From positions 1-64,000 of the forward strand of contig JAOAAU010000122.1 of assembly GCA_026418695.1 (NCBI GenBank): a stretch of DNA of 64,000 bases, given 5' to 3'. The notes beneath the pieces are model-generated. The model ran no database searches, had not been told where the DNA came from, and saw only the letters and a program-made list of their open reading frames with translations. This DNA comes from Clostridia bacterium. Its GTDB lineage: Bacteria; Bacillota; Clostridia; Acetivibrionales; JAFADI01. Below, one piece after another: positions 34,154-43,245 of the stretch. The translations under genes were made by a program, and so were the position numbers. Numbering within the stretch: position 1 is the stretch's first letter; each line of letters opens with the position of its first letter.

Positions 34154-35569
34154 TTGAATATCAACCGGAAGATTGTTCATGCACTTATTGTCATCAGTAT
34201 ACTTTTTCTTTCCCTGATCATTTATCTTACCTACTTTGAACTGTTTACCAAGGATAAGGTGATTGCCAGTTCCTATAACCGGAGGCAGTTTGAAACAGAA
34301 GAAAAGACTTTAAGGGGCAGCATCCAGGATCGAAACGGTACGGTTCTTGCCAGCAGCGCACTGGAGAAGGAACAGCAGGTAAGAAAATATCCCTATGGCC
34401 CTTTATACAGCCACGTGATTGGCTATAACTCCAAAATATACGGAAAATCCCTTCTGGAAGCAAAGTATAATGACTTTTTATTAGGGCTGAACCAGATCAG
34501 CATGGTGTTCGGGCTGAGGGATAAACTTTCCGGAAACATGAAGACTGGGAACAATCTGCAGCTTACCCTGGATCACAAACTTCAGGACAAGGCCAGCAAG
34601 CTTTTGGCAGGAAGGAAAGGAGCCATTGTGGCTATCCAGCCGAAAACCGGTGAGATTTTGGCCATGGTAAGTGAACCGGATTTTGACCCTAATGATCAGA
34701 AGCTTGTAAAGAATTGGGGTAAGATGGTGGAGTCCAAAGATGCGCCTTTTCTCTCAAGAGCTGCTCAAGGGCTTTATAATCCGGGTTCAACCTTCAAGAT
34801 TCTGATTAGTGCTGCAGCTGTAGAGAAGGGTATGGCAGACAGGCTGTTCGAAGATAAAGGGATAACGGTGATTGACGGGAAAAAGTTTTCAAACTTCAAT
34901 GGAGAAGCTCATGGTAAGATCAATCTGAAAACCGCTCTGGCTTTTTCAAGCAATACGGTATTTTCTCAAGTAGGGGTAGAACTTGGTGAAGGTACATTGC
35001 GGGATATGGCTGGACGTGTTGGGATTGGAAAAGATATCGGGTTTGATATTCCTGTCAGCGAAAGTATTTTTCCTTACAGCAGCATGAGCAAGACGGATAT
35101 GGCATCTGTAGGAATCGGGCAGGGGAAGATGATGGTCACTCCCTTGCATATGGCGATGATTGCGGCAGGGGTCGCAAATGAGGGGCAAATGATGAAGCCC
35201 ATCCTTGTAAGCAAGATTACCACGAATGATGGTCGGACCATTAGAAATCAAAAACCTTCAGAGTTATATAATATGATGTCAAAGGAAACAGCAGCGGCTG
35301 TCAAGGAAATGATGCAGGAGGTTGTAGAAAAAGGAACCGGGCGAAATGCAGCCATCAAGGGAGTGAAGGTGGCTGGTAAAACCGGTACGGCAGAAAACGA
35401 ATTCACAGGCAGGGAAAAGAACAGGGAGCATGCCTGGTTTGTAGCATTTGCACCGGCAGACAAGCCGCAGATTGCAGTTGCTGTAGTTCTGGAATACAGC
35501 GGGTCAACAGGAGGGAGTATTGCGGCGCCCATTGCCCGAGATTTGATTGCTGCTTGGGTCAAGCAGTAA
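34154..35569 (+). CDS. Class B penicillin-binding protein (PBP2-like transpeptidase)
   Basis: A 471-residue cell-wall transpeptidase. An N-terminal membrane helix (residues ~8-30) is followed by a short pedestal and the transpeptidase domain with all three penicillin-binding motifs: SxxK in NPGSTFKI (about residue 215), SxN in FSSNTVFSQV, and KTGTAE near residue 415. It starts with TTG 34154 after GAGGAGGGGG. Shorter than typical PBP2/PBP3 (550-700 residues), the length and FHA-SEDS-PBP order match the PbpA type of Gram-positive bacteria. Confidence 0.93.
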   Translation: MNINRKIVHALIVISILFLSLIIYLTYFELFTKDKVIASSYNRRQFETEEKTLRGSIQDRNGTVLASSALEKEQQVRKYPYGPLYSHVIGYNSKIYGKSLLEAKYNDFLLGLNQISMVFGLRDKLSGNMKTGNNLQLTLDHKLQDKASKLLAGRKGAIVAIQPKTGEILAMVSEPDFDPNDQKLVKNWGKMVESKDAPFLSRAAQGLYNPGSTFKILISAAAVEKGMADRLFEDKGITVIDGKKFSNFNGEAHGKINLKTALAFSSNTVFSQVGVELGEGTLRDMAGRVGIGKDIGFDIPVSESIFPYSSMSKTDMASVGIGQGKMMVTPLHMAMIAAGVANEGQMMKPILVSKITTNDGRTIRNQKPSELYNMMSKETAAAVKEMMQEVVEKGTGRNAAIKGVKVAGKTGTAENEFTGREKNREHAWFVAFAPADKPQIAVAVVLEYSGSTGGSIAAPIARDLIAAWVKQ

Positions 35570-35603
35570 GGTGTTTAATTTGTAAAAAAATATCAGATTC
35601 TTA

Positions 35604-35633
35604 TTGAATATTCTTGAATTCGCGTGGTATAAT
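35604..35633 (+). promoter_or_regulatory. Promoter of the decarboxylase operon
   Basis: TTGAAT (35604-35609), 18 bases, TATAAT (35628-35633), giving a leader of about 170 bases before oadA. Confidence 0.6.
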
Positions 35634-35687
35634 TATATAGAATGGCGGAGGATTTAGTTTTCTCAGGACCTTGATTTTTCAATGATG

Positions 35688-35710
35688 AAGATCTGTTCAG
35701 ATCTTTTTTT
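35688..35710 (+). terminator. Possible leader attenuator upstream of oadA
   Basis: AAGATCTG (35688-35695) and CAGATCTT (35698-35705) form a perfect palindrome followed by a T7 run, in the leader about 100 bases before the oadA start. As a hairpin it resembles an intrinsic terminator with a very small loop and could attenuate transcription. Confidence 0.45.
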
Positions 35711-35813
35711 CATGTTCTTCTACTGTCCAAGCCATCCAATTAAAAGATTTTCTTCCTATGTTTTCGGCTGCAATGCAATTAATATAAAAAAACGCACTGA
35801 ATGGAGTGGGGTT

Positions 35814-37190
35814 ATGAAAGTCAATATTACAGAAACTGTTCTACGAGACGCCAACCAATCACTGATTGCAACCAGAATGCCCTTTGAGGATTTTGAAGGG
35901 ATCCTGGAAAAGTTTGATGATGCTGGCTACTATTCTCTTGAATGTTGGGGTGGAGCTACGTTTGACTCCTGTCTACGATTCCTCAACGAAGATCCATGGG
36001 AAAGATTAAGAAAGATCAAATCCAAAGTCAAGAAAACCAAGCTTCAGATGCTCTTAAGAGGTCAAAACCTTTTAGGCTATAAGCATTATCCGGATGACGT
36101 CGTCCGAAAGTTTATTCAGCTTTCCGTGGACGCAGGAATGGATATCATCAGGGTATTTGATGCTTTAAATGACTATCGGAACATTAAAGCTTCCGTGGAT
36201 GAGATCATCAAACAAAAAGCCCACGCGCAAGGAGTCATCGCTTATACGTTAAGTCCGATCCACAACCTTGAGAATTATGCAAAACTGGGCAAGGAACTTG
36301 AAAACATGGGAGTAAGTTCCATCTGTGTCAAGGATATGGCCGGCATTATGGGGCCTAAGGAAGCTTATGATCTCATTAAGACATTGAAGGAAACGGTAAA
36401 ACTTCCGATCTTCCTGCATACGCATTCAACGACTGGACTCGGACCGATTACCTATCTTAAAGCAGTCGAAGCCGGCTGCGACGGAGTCGATACCGCAATT
36501 TCTTCTTTCTCCGGCGGTACTTCACAGCCTGCAACAGAAACACTGAACTATTCATTTAAACAAATGGGATTTGAAACCGGCCTCAATGAAAAAGCCTTGA
36601 AGGAAATCAATGATTTCTTTAAGCCGGTAAAAGATAAATATATCAACTCAGGACTTCTTGATTCATTCGTGCTTGGAACGGATACCGACGCGCTGGTATA
36701 TCAGGTTCCCGGTGGTATGCTGTCCAATCTGATTTCCCAGTTGAAACAGCAAAACGCGATGAACAGACTGGAGGAGGTTCTTGAAGAAACCCCAAGGGTT
36801 AGAAAAGACCTTGGCTATCCTCCGCTTGTAACACCGATGAGCCAGATGGTAGGAACCCAGGCTGCGGCGAATGTCCTTTCAGGCGGAAGATACAAAGTTG
36901 TCATGAAGGAAGTAAAAGCATACATCAAGGGTGAATACGGCAAGGCACCGGGTGAAGTGGATCAGGAGCTCATCAAACAAGTATTGGGAGATGAGAAGCC
37001 AATCACCTGCAGACCGGCGGATTTGCTGGAGCCTACCTTTGAAAAGACAAAGGCTGAAATCGCAGGAATCGCAAAAACGGATGAAGACATCATGTCCTAT
37101 ATTCTCTTCCCTCAGGTAGCAGAAAAGTTCTTTAAGGAAAGAGAAGAAAGAGCTGCAACCAAGGTCAGCTATACCATAGTGAAAGTGTAA
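35814..37190 (+). CDS. oadA: Oxaloacetate decarboxylase alpha-type carboxyltransferase subunit
   Basis: A 458-residue carboxyltransferase that moves carboxyl from a carboxylic acid (most likely oxaloacetate) to protein-bound biotin. Features: ETVLRDANQSLIATRM (metal-binding Asp), CVKDMAG (carboxylated Lys), HTHSTTGLG (two metal-binding His) and the PYC/OADA C-terminal domain. Unlike the Klebsiella alpha subunit it has no biotinyl domain; that is supplied by a separate protein two genes on. ATG 35814 follows GGAGTGGGG; an upstream ATG at 35682 would add a 44-residue unrelated extension. First of four co-directional genes. Confidence 0.92.
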   Translation: MKVNITETVLRDANQSLIATRMPFEDFEGILEKFDDAGYYSLECWGGATFDSCLRFLNEDPWERLRKIKSKVKKTKLQMLLRGQNLLGYKHYPDDVVRKFIQLSVDAGMDIIRVFDALNDYRNIKASVDEIIKQKAHAQGVIAYTLSPIHNLENYAKLGKELENMGVSSICVKDMAGIMGPKEAYDLIKTLKETVKLPIFLHTHSTTGLGPITYLKAVEAGCDGVDTAISSFSGGTSQPATETLNYSFKQMGFETGLNEKALKEINDFFKPVKDKYINSGLLDSFVLGTDTDALVYQVPGGMLSNLISQLKQQNAMNRLEEVLEETPRVRKDLGYPPLVTPMSQMVGTQAAANVLSGGRYKVVMKEVKAYIKGEYGKAPGEVDQELIKQVLGDEKPITCRPADLLEPTFEKTKAEIAGIAKTDEDIMSYILFPQVAEKFFKEREERAATKVSYTIVKV

Positions 37191-37202
37191 AGGGTGGTGT
37201 TT

Positions 37203-37526
37203 ATGTCTATAATTGACAGTTTATTGGTCTCTATATATGGGATGGCTGTGGTGTTTATTGTATTGATCATATTGAGTTTTCTCGTAAAACTGCAGTCTAT
37301 GATCTTTAGCTCCATGGCATCAAAACAGGAAAAGCAGGAAGTAGCGAAGGATAACAAAATCAGTAGTGAGCCAGCTGCTCAAACAGATGCAGGCTGGACT
37401 TCCGGGGAATTAAAGCTCATCGGTGTGGATGAAAAAACAGCGGCAATGATCATGGCGATCGTGAGCGATGAATCCAAGATTCCGTTATCGGAGCTGCAGT
37501 TCAAAACAATTAAGGTGATCGATTAG
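37203..37526 (+). CDS. oadG: Sodium pump decarboxylase gamma subunit
   Basis: A 107-residue protein with one N-terminal membrane helix (residues ~5-28, SLLVSIYGMAVVFIVLIILSF) and a charged cytoplasmic tail. It matches the OadG/gamma family in size and order; gamma assembles alpha with beta and stabilises the complex. ATG 37203 follows AAAGGGTGG; an ATG at 37194 is less well placed. It is 12 bases after oadA. Confidence 0.88.
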   Translation: MSIIDSLLVSIYGMAVVFIVLIILSFLVKLQSMIFSSMASKQEKQEVAKDNKISSEPAAQTDAGWTSGELKLIGVDEKTAAMIMAIVSDESKIPLSELQFKTIKVID

Positions 37527-37562
37527 TCATTGAGTAAAACCTGGATAGGGGGTAATAAAGAA

Positions 37563-37961
37563 ATGAAATATATTGTAACAATTAATGGAAAGAACTATGA
37601 AGTAGAAGTAGAAAAGGGACAGGCGAACATTGTTAAAACAACCGAAGCTTCTGCAGTTACAGCTCAGGTTGCAGCTGCTGCAGCACCTGCGGCACAACCT
37701 GCTCAACCAGCTGCGGCACCTCAACCGGCAGTACAGTCTGGGGTTACCGGTGAACCCGTAAATGCGCCAATGCCTGGCACAATTCTTGCTGTGAAAGTAA
37801 ATCCGGGGGCTTCTGTGAAAAAAGGTGATGTTCTATTTATACTGGAAGCCATGAAAATGGAGAATGAGATTACTGCACCCAGAGATGGTGTGGTGGCTCA
37901 AATCGCTGTCGCAAAGGGAGCGTCTGTTTCTACAGGTGATATCCTTGCTGCGCTTCAGTAG
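37563..37961 (+). CDS. Biotin carboxyl carrier subunit of the decarboxylase
   Basis: A 132-residue biotin carrier. A short N-terminal domain (MKYIVTINGKNYEVEVEKGQ) is joined by an Ala/Pro/Gln-rich flexible linker (residues ~40-65) to a biotinyl domain with the biotinylation motif EAMKMENEI and GVVAQIAV. The linker lets biotin swing between alpha (carboxylation) and beta (decarboxylation). It follows gamma and precedes beta by 18 bases. The arrangement matches the split carrier of glutaconyl-CoA and some oxaloacetate decarboxylases. Confidence 0.92.
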   Translation: MKYIVTINGKNYEVEVEKGQANIVKTTEASAVTAQVAAAAAPAAQPAQPAAAPQPAVQSGVTGEPVNAPMPGTILAVKVNPGASVKKGDVLFILEAMKMENEITAPRDGVVAQIAVAKGASVSTGDILAALQ

Positions 37962-37979
37962 TGGGGGGGAAATAAGCCA

Positions 37980-39131
37980 ATGTCTCTTTCGTTTATCGAT
38001 ACACTTTTAAAGATATGGAATGACTCCGGTTTCTCCGCAATGACATGGCAGCAGTTGATCATGCTTGGCGTGGCTTGCGTTCTTGTATACCTGGCTATTG
38101 GAAAGAAATTTGAGCCGCTTTTGCTGCTTCCGATTGCTTTCGGGGTTCTTCTTGCAAACCTCCCTCTGGCTGGTTTGATGGCGCCTCCGCCAGAAAACCA
38201 TTCCGAACCGGGTGGATTGCTTTATTATTTATATCAGGGTGTCAAGATGGGAATCTACCCTTCTTTAATCTTCCTTGGTGTTGGAGCAATGACTGACTTC
38301 GGACCTCTGATTGCAAGGCCATCCAGTTTATTCTTGGGGGCTGCAGCACAGCTTGGAATTTATATTGCTTTTATTGTTGCCATTGCGCTAGGCTTTTCTC
38401 CACAAGAAGCATCCTCCATTGGTATCATCGGAGGAGCGGATGGCCCAACGGCGATTTATCTTACGACAAGGCTGGCTCCACATTTACTGCCGGCAATTGC
38501 GATTGCTGCTTACTCCTATATGGCACTCATTCCGCTCATTCAGCCGCCATTAATGAAGCTTCTCACGACTAAAAAGGAAAGAGAAATCAAGATGGAACAG
38601 ATGAGAGAAGTATCCAGATTGGAGAAGATTGCTTTCCCTGTAGTTGTAACCATTCTGGTAGTACTTTTGCTTCCATCCGTTGCGCCACTTGTTGGAATGC
38701 TGATGCTTGGAAATCTGTTTAGAGAATCCGGAGTTGTCGAAAGACTCTCCAATACAGCACAAAATGCATTGATTAATATTGTGACCATATTCCTTGGAAC
38801 AACAGTAGGCGCTACCGCTGTGGCAGAAAGATTTTTAAGACCGGAAACGCTAAAAATTATCGCTTTGGGACTTATGGCATTCATGTTTAGTACCATCGGA
38901 GGGCTGCTCCTAGGAAAACTGATGTGCTGGCTTTCCGGTGGGAAAATCAATCCGCTGATCGGTTCAGCGGGTGTTTCTGCAGTACCGATGGCAGCCAGGG
39001 TTTCCCAGGTAGAAGGCCAGAAGGCAAACCCTTCTAACTACCTGCTGATGCATGCGATGGGACCCAATGTAGCGGGCGTTATTGGATCCGCAGTAGCTGC
39101 AGGCTTCCTGTTGGCTATGTTTGGTCGCTAA
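37980..39131 (+). CDS. oadB: Sodium-translocating decarboxylase beta subunit
   Basis: A 383-residue membrane protein with about nine to eleven hydrophobic segments. It decarboxylates carboxybiotin and pumps sodium out of the cell. Conserved family stretches include [21 protein letters not shown] with the Asp of the sodium channel, and the C-terminal region with [24 protein letters not shown] 37980 follows a G7 run. It closes the operon; a strong terminator follows. With alpha, gamma and the carrier it makes a complete sodium pump that conserves the energy of a decarboxylation. Confidence 0.95.
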   Translation: MSLSFIDTLLKIWNDSGFSAMTWQQLIMLGVACVLVYLAIGKKFEPLLLLPIAFGVLLANLPLAGLMAPPPENHSEPGGLLYYLYQGVKMGIYPSLIFLGVGAMTDFGPLIARPSSLFLGAAAQLGIYIAFIVAIALGFSPQEASSIGIIGGADGPTAIYLTTRLAPHLLPAIAIAAYSYMALIPLIQPPLMKLLTTKKEREIKMEQMREVSRLEKIAFPVVVTILVVLLLPSVAPLVGMLMLGNLFRESGVVERLSNTAQNALINIVTIFLGTTVGATAVAERFLRPETLKIIALGLMAFMFSTIGGLLLGKLMCWLSGGKINPLIGSAGVSAVPMAARVSQVEGQKANPSNYLLMHAMGPNVAGVIGSAVAAGFLLAMFGR

Positions 39132-39171
39132 ATAGCTCTTTACCGTAACGTAAAAAGAATTAATAACCAAC

Positions 39172-39214
39172 AAAAAGGCTGTTGTAGAGCAATGCTCTGT
39201 CAACAGCCTTTTTT
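39172..39214 (+). terminator. Intrinsic terminator of the decarboxylase operon
   Basis: AAAAAGGCTGTTG (39172-39184) pairs with CAACAGCCTTTTTT (39201-39214), around a loop that itself can pair (AGAGC/GCTCT). Confidence 0.9.
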
Positions 39215-39274
39215 GTTCAAGGAAAGTTATCTAACGCTTATTGAATAAATATATTGGTATATATAGCTGATAAG

Positions 39275-40090
39275 CTATACGATGTATTTCCCCTGGTCCA
39301 TGGAGCGCAACTTGTTGATGAGGTCCCTTTGGTCCCTGGCCATGTCTTTGATTTTTGCCTTTGCTTTGGGATTGCATAAAACTCTGCTGAACCATTTCAG
39401 TGCTTCCGAGTCGCTGTCCAGTCGTCTGAATAATTCTCCAATCAGATATTCCATACTTTCTTCATCCAGGCCAACTACAGGAAATACTTCTTTTTCGAGA
39501 GTCAGAACGAACCCCTTTTGTGCCTGCAGCAGGAATTTGAATTCGTTGGCATCATCTTTTTTCAGCCTATACAGCCATGCGATTTTCAAGCAGGTATAGG
39601 CCTTTTCACTGTCTTTGCCCATCTTTACAACACAATTCAACAGTGCTAATTGATGCATTTCTATGGCTGTGTCGATATCATATACTGCAGGATATTTTTT
39701 TGAAGAAGTCCATTTCGAAGTAATGTTTTCTTTAATCAGCCGGATCTGCCTGTCCGAAATTACACTAAACTTGCTGGAAAGTGCAGCGTATCCGCAAAAA
39801 ATACATACCCATGCATCATACAGCATGGGATTGGGATCCTGGTAATAGGTCATAAAATCCGTATCTCTTGAGATGACGCGAACCCCGGAGCTTTTTACCG
39901 CTCGTACCGTGGTTTGCTTTCCGCAGCAAGGACACTCAATTTTTCGATCAAACAAAAAGTCTGCAGGAGAGGTTCTGGATACAGATTTGATTTCAGTTTG
40001 TTTTGTTTCAGCCTTATAGAGGTCAACCTCAGAGAGATTGTCAAATCCCAGGGATTTTAAATTGTTAAACAGGTCATTGCCGTTTGACAT
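39275..40090 (-). CDS. DUF2225 family protein
   Basis: A 271-residue soluble protein. A zinc-ribbon-like pair of knuckles, CPCCG (about residue 54) and CIFCGYAA (about 98), is followed by a helical region of TPR-like repeats (residues ~140-260), including AYTCLKIAWLYRLKKDD. This arrangement is that of DUF2225 proteins of Firmicutes, whose function is not established. It starts at ATG 40090. It converges on the decarboxylase terminator. Confidence 0.85.
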   Translation of the reverse strand: MSNGNDLFNNLKSLGFDNLSEVDLYKAETKQTEIKSVSRTSPADFLFDRKIECPCCGKQTTVRAVKSSGVRVISRDTDFMTYYQDPNPMLYDAWVCIFCGYAALSSKFSVISDRQIRLIKENITSKWTSSKKYPAVYDIDTAIEMHQLALLNCVVKMGKDSEKAYTCLKIAWLYRLKKDDANEFKFLLQAQKGFVLTLEKEVFPVVGLDEESMEYLIGELFRRLDSDSEALKWFSRVLCNPKAKAKIKDMARDQRDLINKLRSMDQGKYIV

Positions 40091-40278
40091 TCTTTAAAGC
40101 ATCTCCATTTCAAAGGTATATTTAAAAATGAATACTGTCTCTTGTTATTGAGAAAACAGAAGTTAAATCGTGTGGGCAAATAGTTCTACTACTATGTTAC
40201 CATATTTTATAATAGTGCTAAAGCCCTATCTTGAGTTATATTCAGTATTTTGGACTGATATTTCAAGCTCTCTTAGAG

Positions 40279-41181
40279 CTATACTTCCTGCTTTCCAAAA
40301 CTACTTAATTTTTCTGGCCCGGAGATAACTTTTCTCTCGAATTCCTGTTTCGATCCGGTGCCCTCACTGCGGCTCCATTGGACCAAAAGAATACTTCCAT
40401 CTTCAATTTCTATACCCGTAATTTTATTATTCTCTATGCAGCTGCCGGTATTGAAATAGGGCAGATTTCCCGGAGATGCAAAAGCTGCCTTATGGGTATG
40501 ACCGGTGATTACCAATTGTTGTTTGGTCTTAATCCAACGGCGGATTCTTCCTTCAACGATTTTTTTTCTTGAAAAGTTCTTTGCCGGGCTGAGGAAGTTT
40601 TTAATCCCCATCAACTCCAGATGACGCCAGACGTACTTAACCATAAACTTTGAAAAACGCCACAGATGGTCATTGAACAAGTCTCCCTGGTGACCGTGAA
40701 ACACCAGGATGCTTTCCGGACGGTCCCTGTGAGAAAGAAGTAGCCCTTCATGAACTTCAAGTTGATCAAACTGTGGCTGGCCCCTGCTATGTAAACTATC
40801 AGCCTTTCCATGCAAGTTTTTTCGCACATAACGCTTGCATTTTTTAAAGATGTCATGATTCCCAAAAACCATGTAAAAGCGGTTCTCGGAATGGAATTTT
40901 TTCAATAGGGAGAACACCTCTCGATGCGCTTTGGTTATTGAAGAAAACCACCGATTTTCCCAAAGATCGTCCCCATCACCCACTTCGATATAAGTAAAGC
41001 CTTGATGATAGTAATATTGCAGTGCGGCAATAAACAGAGGTTTATTCTTTGAGAAATCGTCCGCCCAACTGTTGTCTCCTCGATGGCAATCGCTAAGAAA
41101 AATAAATTTGGAGGTATCATCAAAATCAATCTTTTTTGAGGATCTGAAAACAAGATTTAGACAATCATAAGTAGTCATCAT
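40279..41181 (-). CDS. Metallophosphoesterase
   Basis: A 300-residue calcineurin-like phosphoesterase. All five metal-binding blocks can be seen: FLSDCHRGD, VGDGDDLWEN, FGNHDIF, VFHGHQGD and ITGHTHKA. No signal peptide is seen. The GDDLWE and GHxGD blocks resemble phosphatases of the UDP-2,3-diacylglucosamine hydrolase-like group. ATG 41181 after GGCGGAAAG is preferred to an upstream start at 41208. The substrate is unknown; the preceding gene on the same strand is a formate/nitrite channel. Confidence 0.9.
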   Translation of the reverse strand: MMTTYDCLNLVFRSSKKIDFDDTSKFIFLSDCHRGDNSWADDFSKNKPLFIAALQYYYHQGFTYIEVGDGDDLWENRWFSSITKAHREVFSLLKKFHSENRFYMVFGNHDIFKKCKRYVRKNLHGKADSLHSRGQPQFDQLEVHEGLLLSHRDRPESILVFHGHQGDLFNDHLWRFSKFMVKYVWRHLELMGIKNFLSPAKNFSRKKIVEGRIRRWIKTKQQLVITGHTHKAAFASPGNLPYFNTGSCIENNKITGIEIEDGSILLVQWSRSEGTGSKQEFERKVISGPEKLSSFGKQEV

Positions 41182-41270
41182 TCTTTCCGCCTTGTATAAC
41201 TGAATCAACGGTTATATATATACTATGGCGGTTGAATTGGTTTTGTGCCAGTGAGACAACGGAACGCGTG

Positions 41271-42050
41271 TTAGGATCTTTTATTTGTTGACAGGTACCA
41301 ATAAGCAGCACCGATACAGACAGCACCACCGAAGATATTCCCCAAGGTTACAGGAAGCAGGTTCATTATAAAACCTTTCCAGGAAACCAGGTTTGGATCA
41401 TGGGGGAGAAGGACACCCATGCCGAGCAGCGTCATATTGGCGATGCTGTGTTCAAACCCGGTACCGATAAAACCAAAAAGGCACCAAAAGATAAGGACTA
41501 ATCTCGCAATTTCTTCCCTGGCTCTGGAGGATGTCCAGATAGCCAGGCAAACCAGCATATTGCATAGGATCCCTCTGAAGAAAAGCTCACTAAAGGGAGC
41601 ATTCATTTTATCGGCAGAGGCAGAAAGGATAAATTCTTTTAAAGGAGACTTCAAAATCAAGCCGGTATAGATCATCGTCAACGCCAGGAGCAAAGATCCT
41701 ATGAGATTGCCTAGGAAACTCACTCCCCAAACCTTGAGTGTATCAAGCCAGGAAACCTTTTTGGACAGATTTCCAATGACCATGGTCATGTTATTTCCTG
41801 TGAAAAGCTCAGAACCTGTGAAGATTACCAGGGTCAATGCCAGCGCAAAGGAGGCCCCCATCAACGCTTTGAGTCCGGGTGCACCTGCTGCTTTTAGCGG
41901 AGCACCGATGGAGAAAATAAGGACAATCCCAAAACCTACATAGATACCGGAAAGCAGGGAAAGAAGAAAGAATCTGAAGGAGCTGGTGTTGACCAGACCC
42001 GCTTTGGCAATTGCGGCATCAATGAATTTTTCCAGATTCTCTTTATCCAA
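41271..42050 (-). CDS. Formate/nitrite transporter family channel
   Basis: A 259-residue membrane channel with six helices. Diagnostic stretches are FTGSELFTGNNM in the second third and GFEHSIANMTLLGMG, containing the central pore histidine of FocA/NirC proteins. It may carry formate, nitrite or hydrosulfide. TTG 42050 with AGGAG about ten bases upstream is the preferred start; an ATG at 42092 has no site. The gene is monocistronic or joined to the phosphoesterase 89 bases downstream. Confidence 0.9.
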   Translation of the reverse strand: MDKENLEKFIDAAIAKAGLVNTSSFRFFLLSLLSGIYVGFGIVLIFSIGAPLKAAGAPGLKALMGASFALALTLVIFTGSELFTGNNMTMVIGNLSKKVSWLDTLKVWGVSFLGNLIGSLLLALTMIYTGLILKSPLKEFILSASADKMNAPFSELFFRGILCNMLVCLAIWTSSRAREEIARLVLIFWCLFGFIGTGFEHSIANMTLLGMGVLLPHDPNLVSWKGFIMNLLPVTLGNIFGGAVCIGAAYWYLSTNKRS

Positions 42051-42175
42051 TAGAATCAAACTCCTCAAAAAAAGTGAACACAGTATTATCATGCTACTTT
42101 TTAAGGAAAAGTTGCATTAATCATAAACTCTTTTTTAAGAGTTGCTTCTATTCAAAAGTAAAACAGGGTATAGGT

Positions 42176-42982
42176 TTATATTGTAATCTCTCGTGAGAAT
42201 TGGATCTGTTTTTTGTTGGACTGAAGCTCAACCTTGAAAATACATTTATCTCCACGTACAAAAGAGTTGGTGTATTCAAAAGGGATGCCGTTGGTCAGAC
42301 AGGCAATTCTTTTTAAATGAAAAGCGGGAACCGTGGTCCCGCACTGGAGAAGCTTGACCATCTCCCTGGACAGCCTGGAAACTTCATAGGTTTCGGAAGC
42401 ACTATCCATATTTAGGTTGAATTTTGTGCGCAGCACATAATAAAGAGAGGAGGTGGAAAAATCCTCGTTTTCTATCCCTGGGCACAAAACAGCAGGAATA
42501 AACGTACTTTCAAAAAGCAGAGGTTCTTGGTTGGCATACCGTACACGGGATAGTTTAAAAACTTTGGAACCGGCAGGAAGGTTTAATGCCTTTAGGACAT
42601 CTGCGGGAGCGTCAATGACAGCGCTTTCATGAATACTGGAATGAGGAACCAATCCCAGAGATTGCATATCTTCTGTAAAACTGTACATATGGTTCAGGCT
42701 GCGATTCAGCTTCGGATTAGCGATAAAGGAGCCCTTCCCCCGGCGTCTAATAATCAAGCCTTCTTCAACCAATTGATCCAGGGCTTGACGGACTGTTGTG
42801 CGGCTGAGCTTGAAAACCTTGCATATTTGAGTTTCAGGGGGGACTAGATCACCAGGTTTCAGGGCACCCGTATAGATCAGCTGCTTGATCAGAGAAAGCA
42901 GCTGAATATAAAGTGGCGTGCTGTTTTCTTCTGATATGGTTTTACCTACTTGAAACAAGCGATCCGCAGTAAATTCCGCCAT
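42176..42982 (-). CDS. GntR/HutC-family transcriptional regulator
   Basis: A 268-residue regulator with a GntR winged helix (residues ~15-85, including VPPETQICKVFKLSRTTVRQ) and a UTRA ligand-binding domain (~95-260). It is encoded divergently from deoC. ATG 42982 follows GAGAGG; a TTG at 43006 is less likely. The palindrome in the deoC promoter is the likely operator. UTRA domains bind sugars, so a deoxyribose phosphate effector is plausible but unproven. Confidence 0.9.
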   Translation of the reverse strand: MAEFTADRLFQVGKTISEENSTPLYIQLLSLIKQLIYTGALKPGDLVPPETQICKVFKLSRTTVRQALDQLVEEGLIIRRRGKGSFIANPKLNRSLNHMYSFTEDMQSLGLVPHSSIHESAVIDAPADVLKALNLPAGSKVFKLSRVRYANQEPLLFESTFIPAVLCPGIENEDFSTSSLYYVLRTKFNLNMDSASETYEVSRLSREMVKLLQCGTTVPAFHLKRIACLTNGIPFEYTNSFVRGDKCIFKVELQSNKKQIQFSREITI

Positions 42983-43192
42983 TGATATATTCAACCTCTC
43001 AACCAATTAATAATAGATAAATAATTCCTTGAATTCAGTATTACCAAAACAAATAAAAAATCTGAAAGCAACTCGCGAATAATTGAATTATATCAATCCT
43101 GCGGGTAATTCGCAATGAATAATGGCTGAAGGACTCCAATACAAACCAAAATTTTTTTGAAATTAGGAAGGATTTTTTATAAAGGTGAAGAA

Positions 43193-43223
43193 TATAATAA
43201 TGTATCAAATGTATGATACATTT
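43193..43223 (+). promoter_or_regulatory. deoC promoter and GntR-type operator
   Basis: TATAAT at 43193-43198 is followed by the perfect 17-base palindrome AAATGTATGATACATTT (43207-43223); a further copy of the half-site, AATGTATCA (43199-43207), stacks against it. The palindrome covers the expected transcription start of deoC. Form and place are typical of GntR/HutC operators. Confidence 0.65.
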
Positions 43224-43245
43224 AAAATGATAAGGAGTGGTTGAT

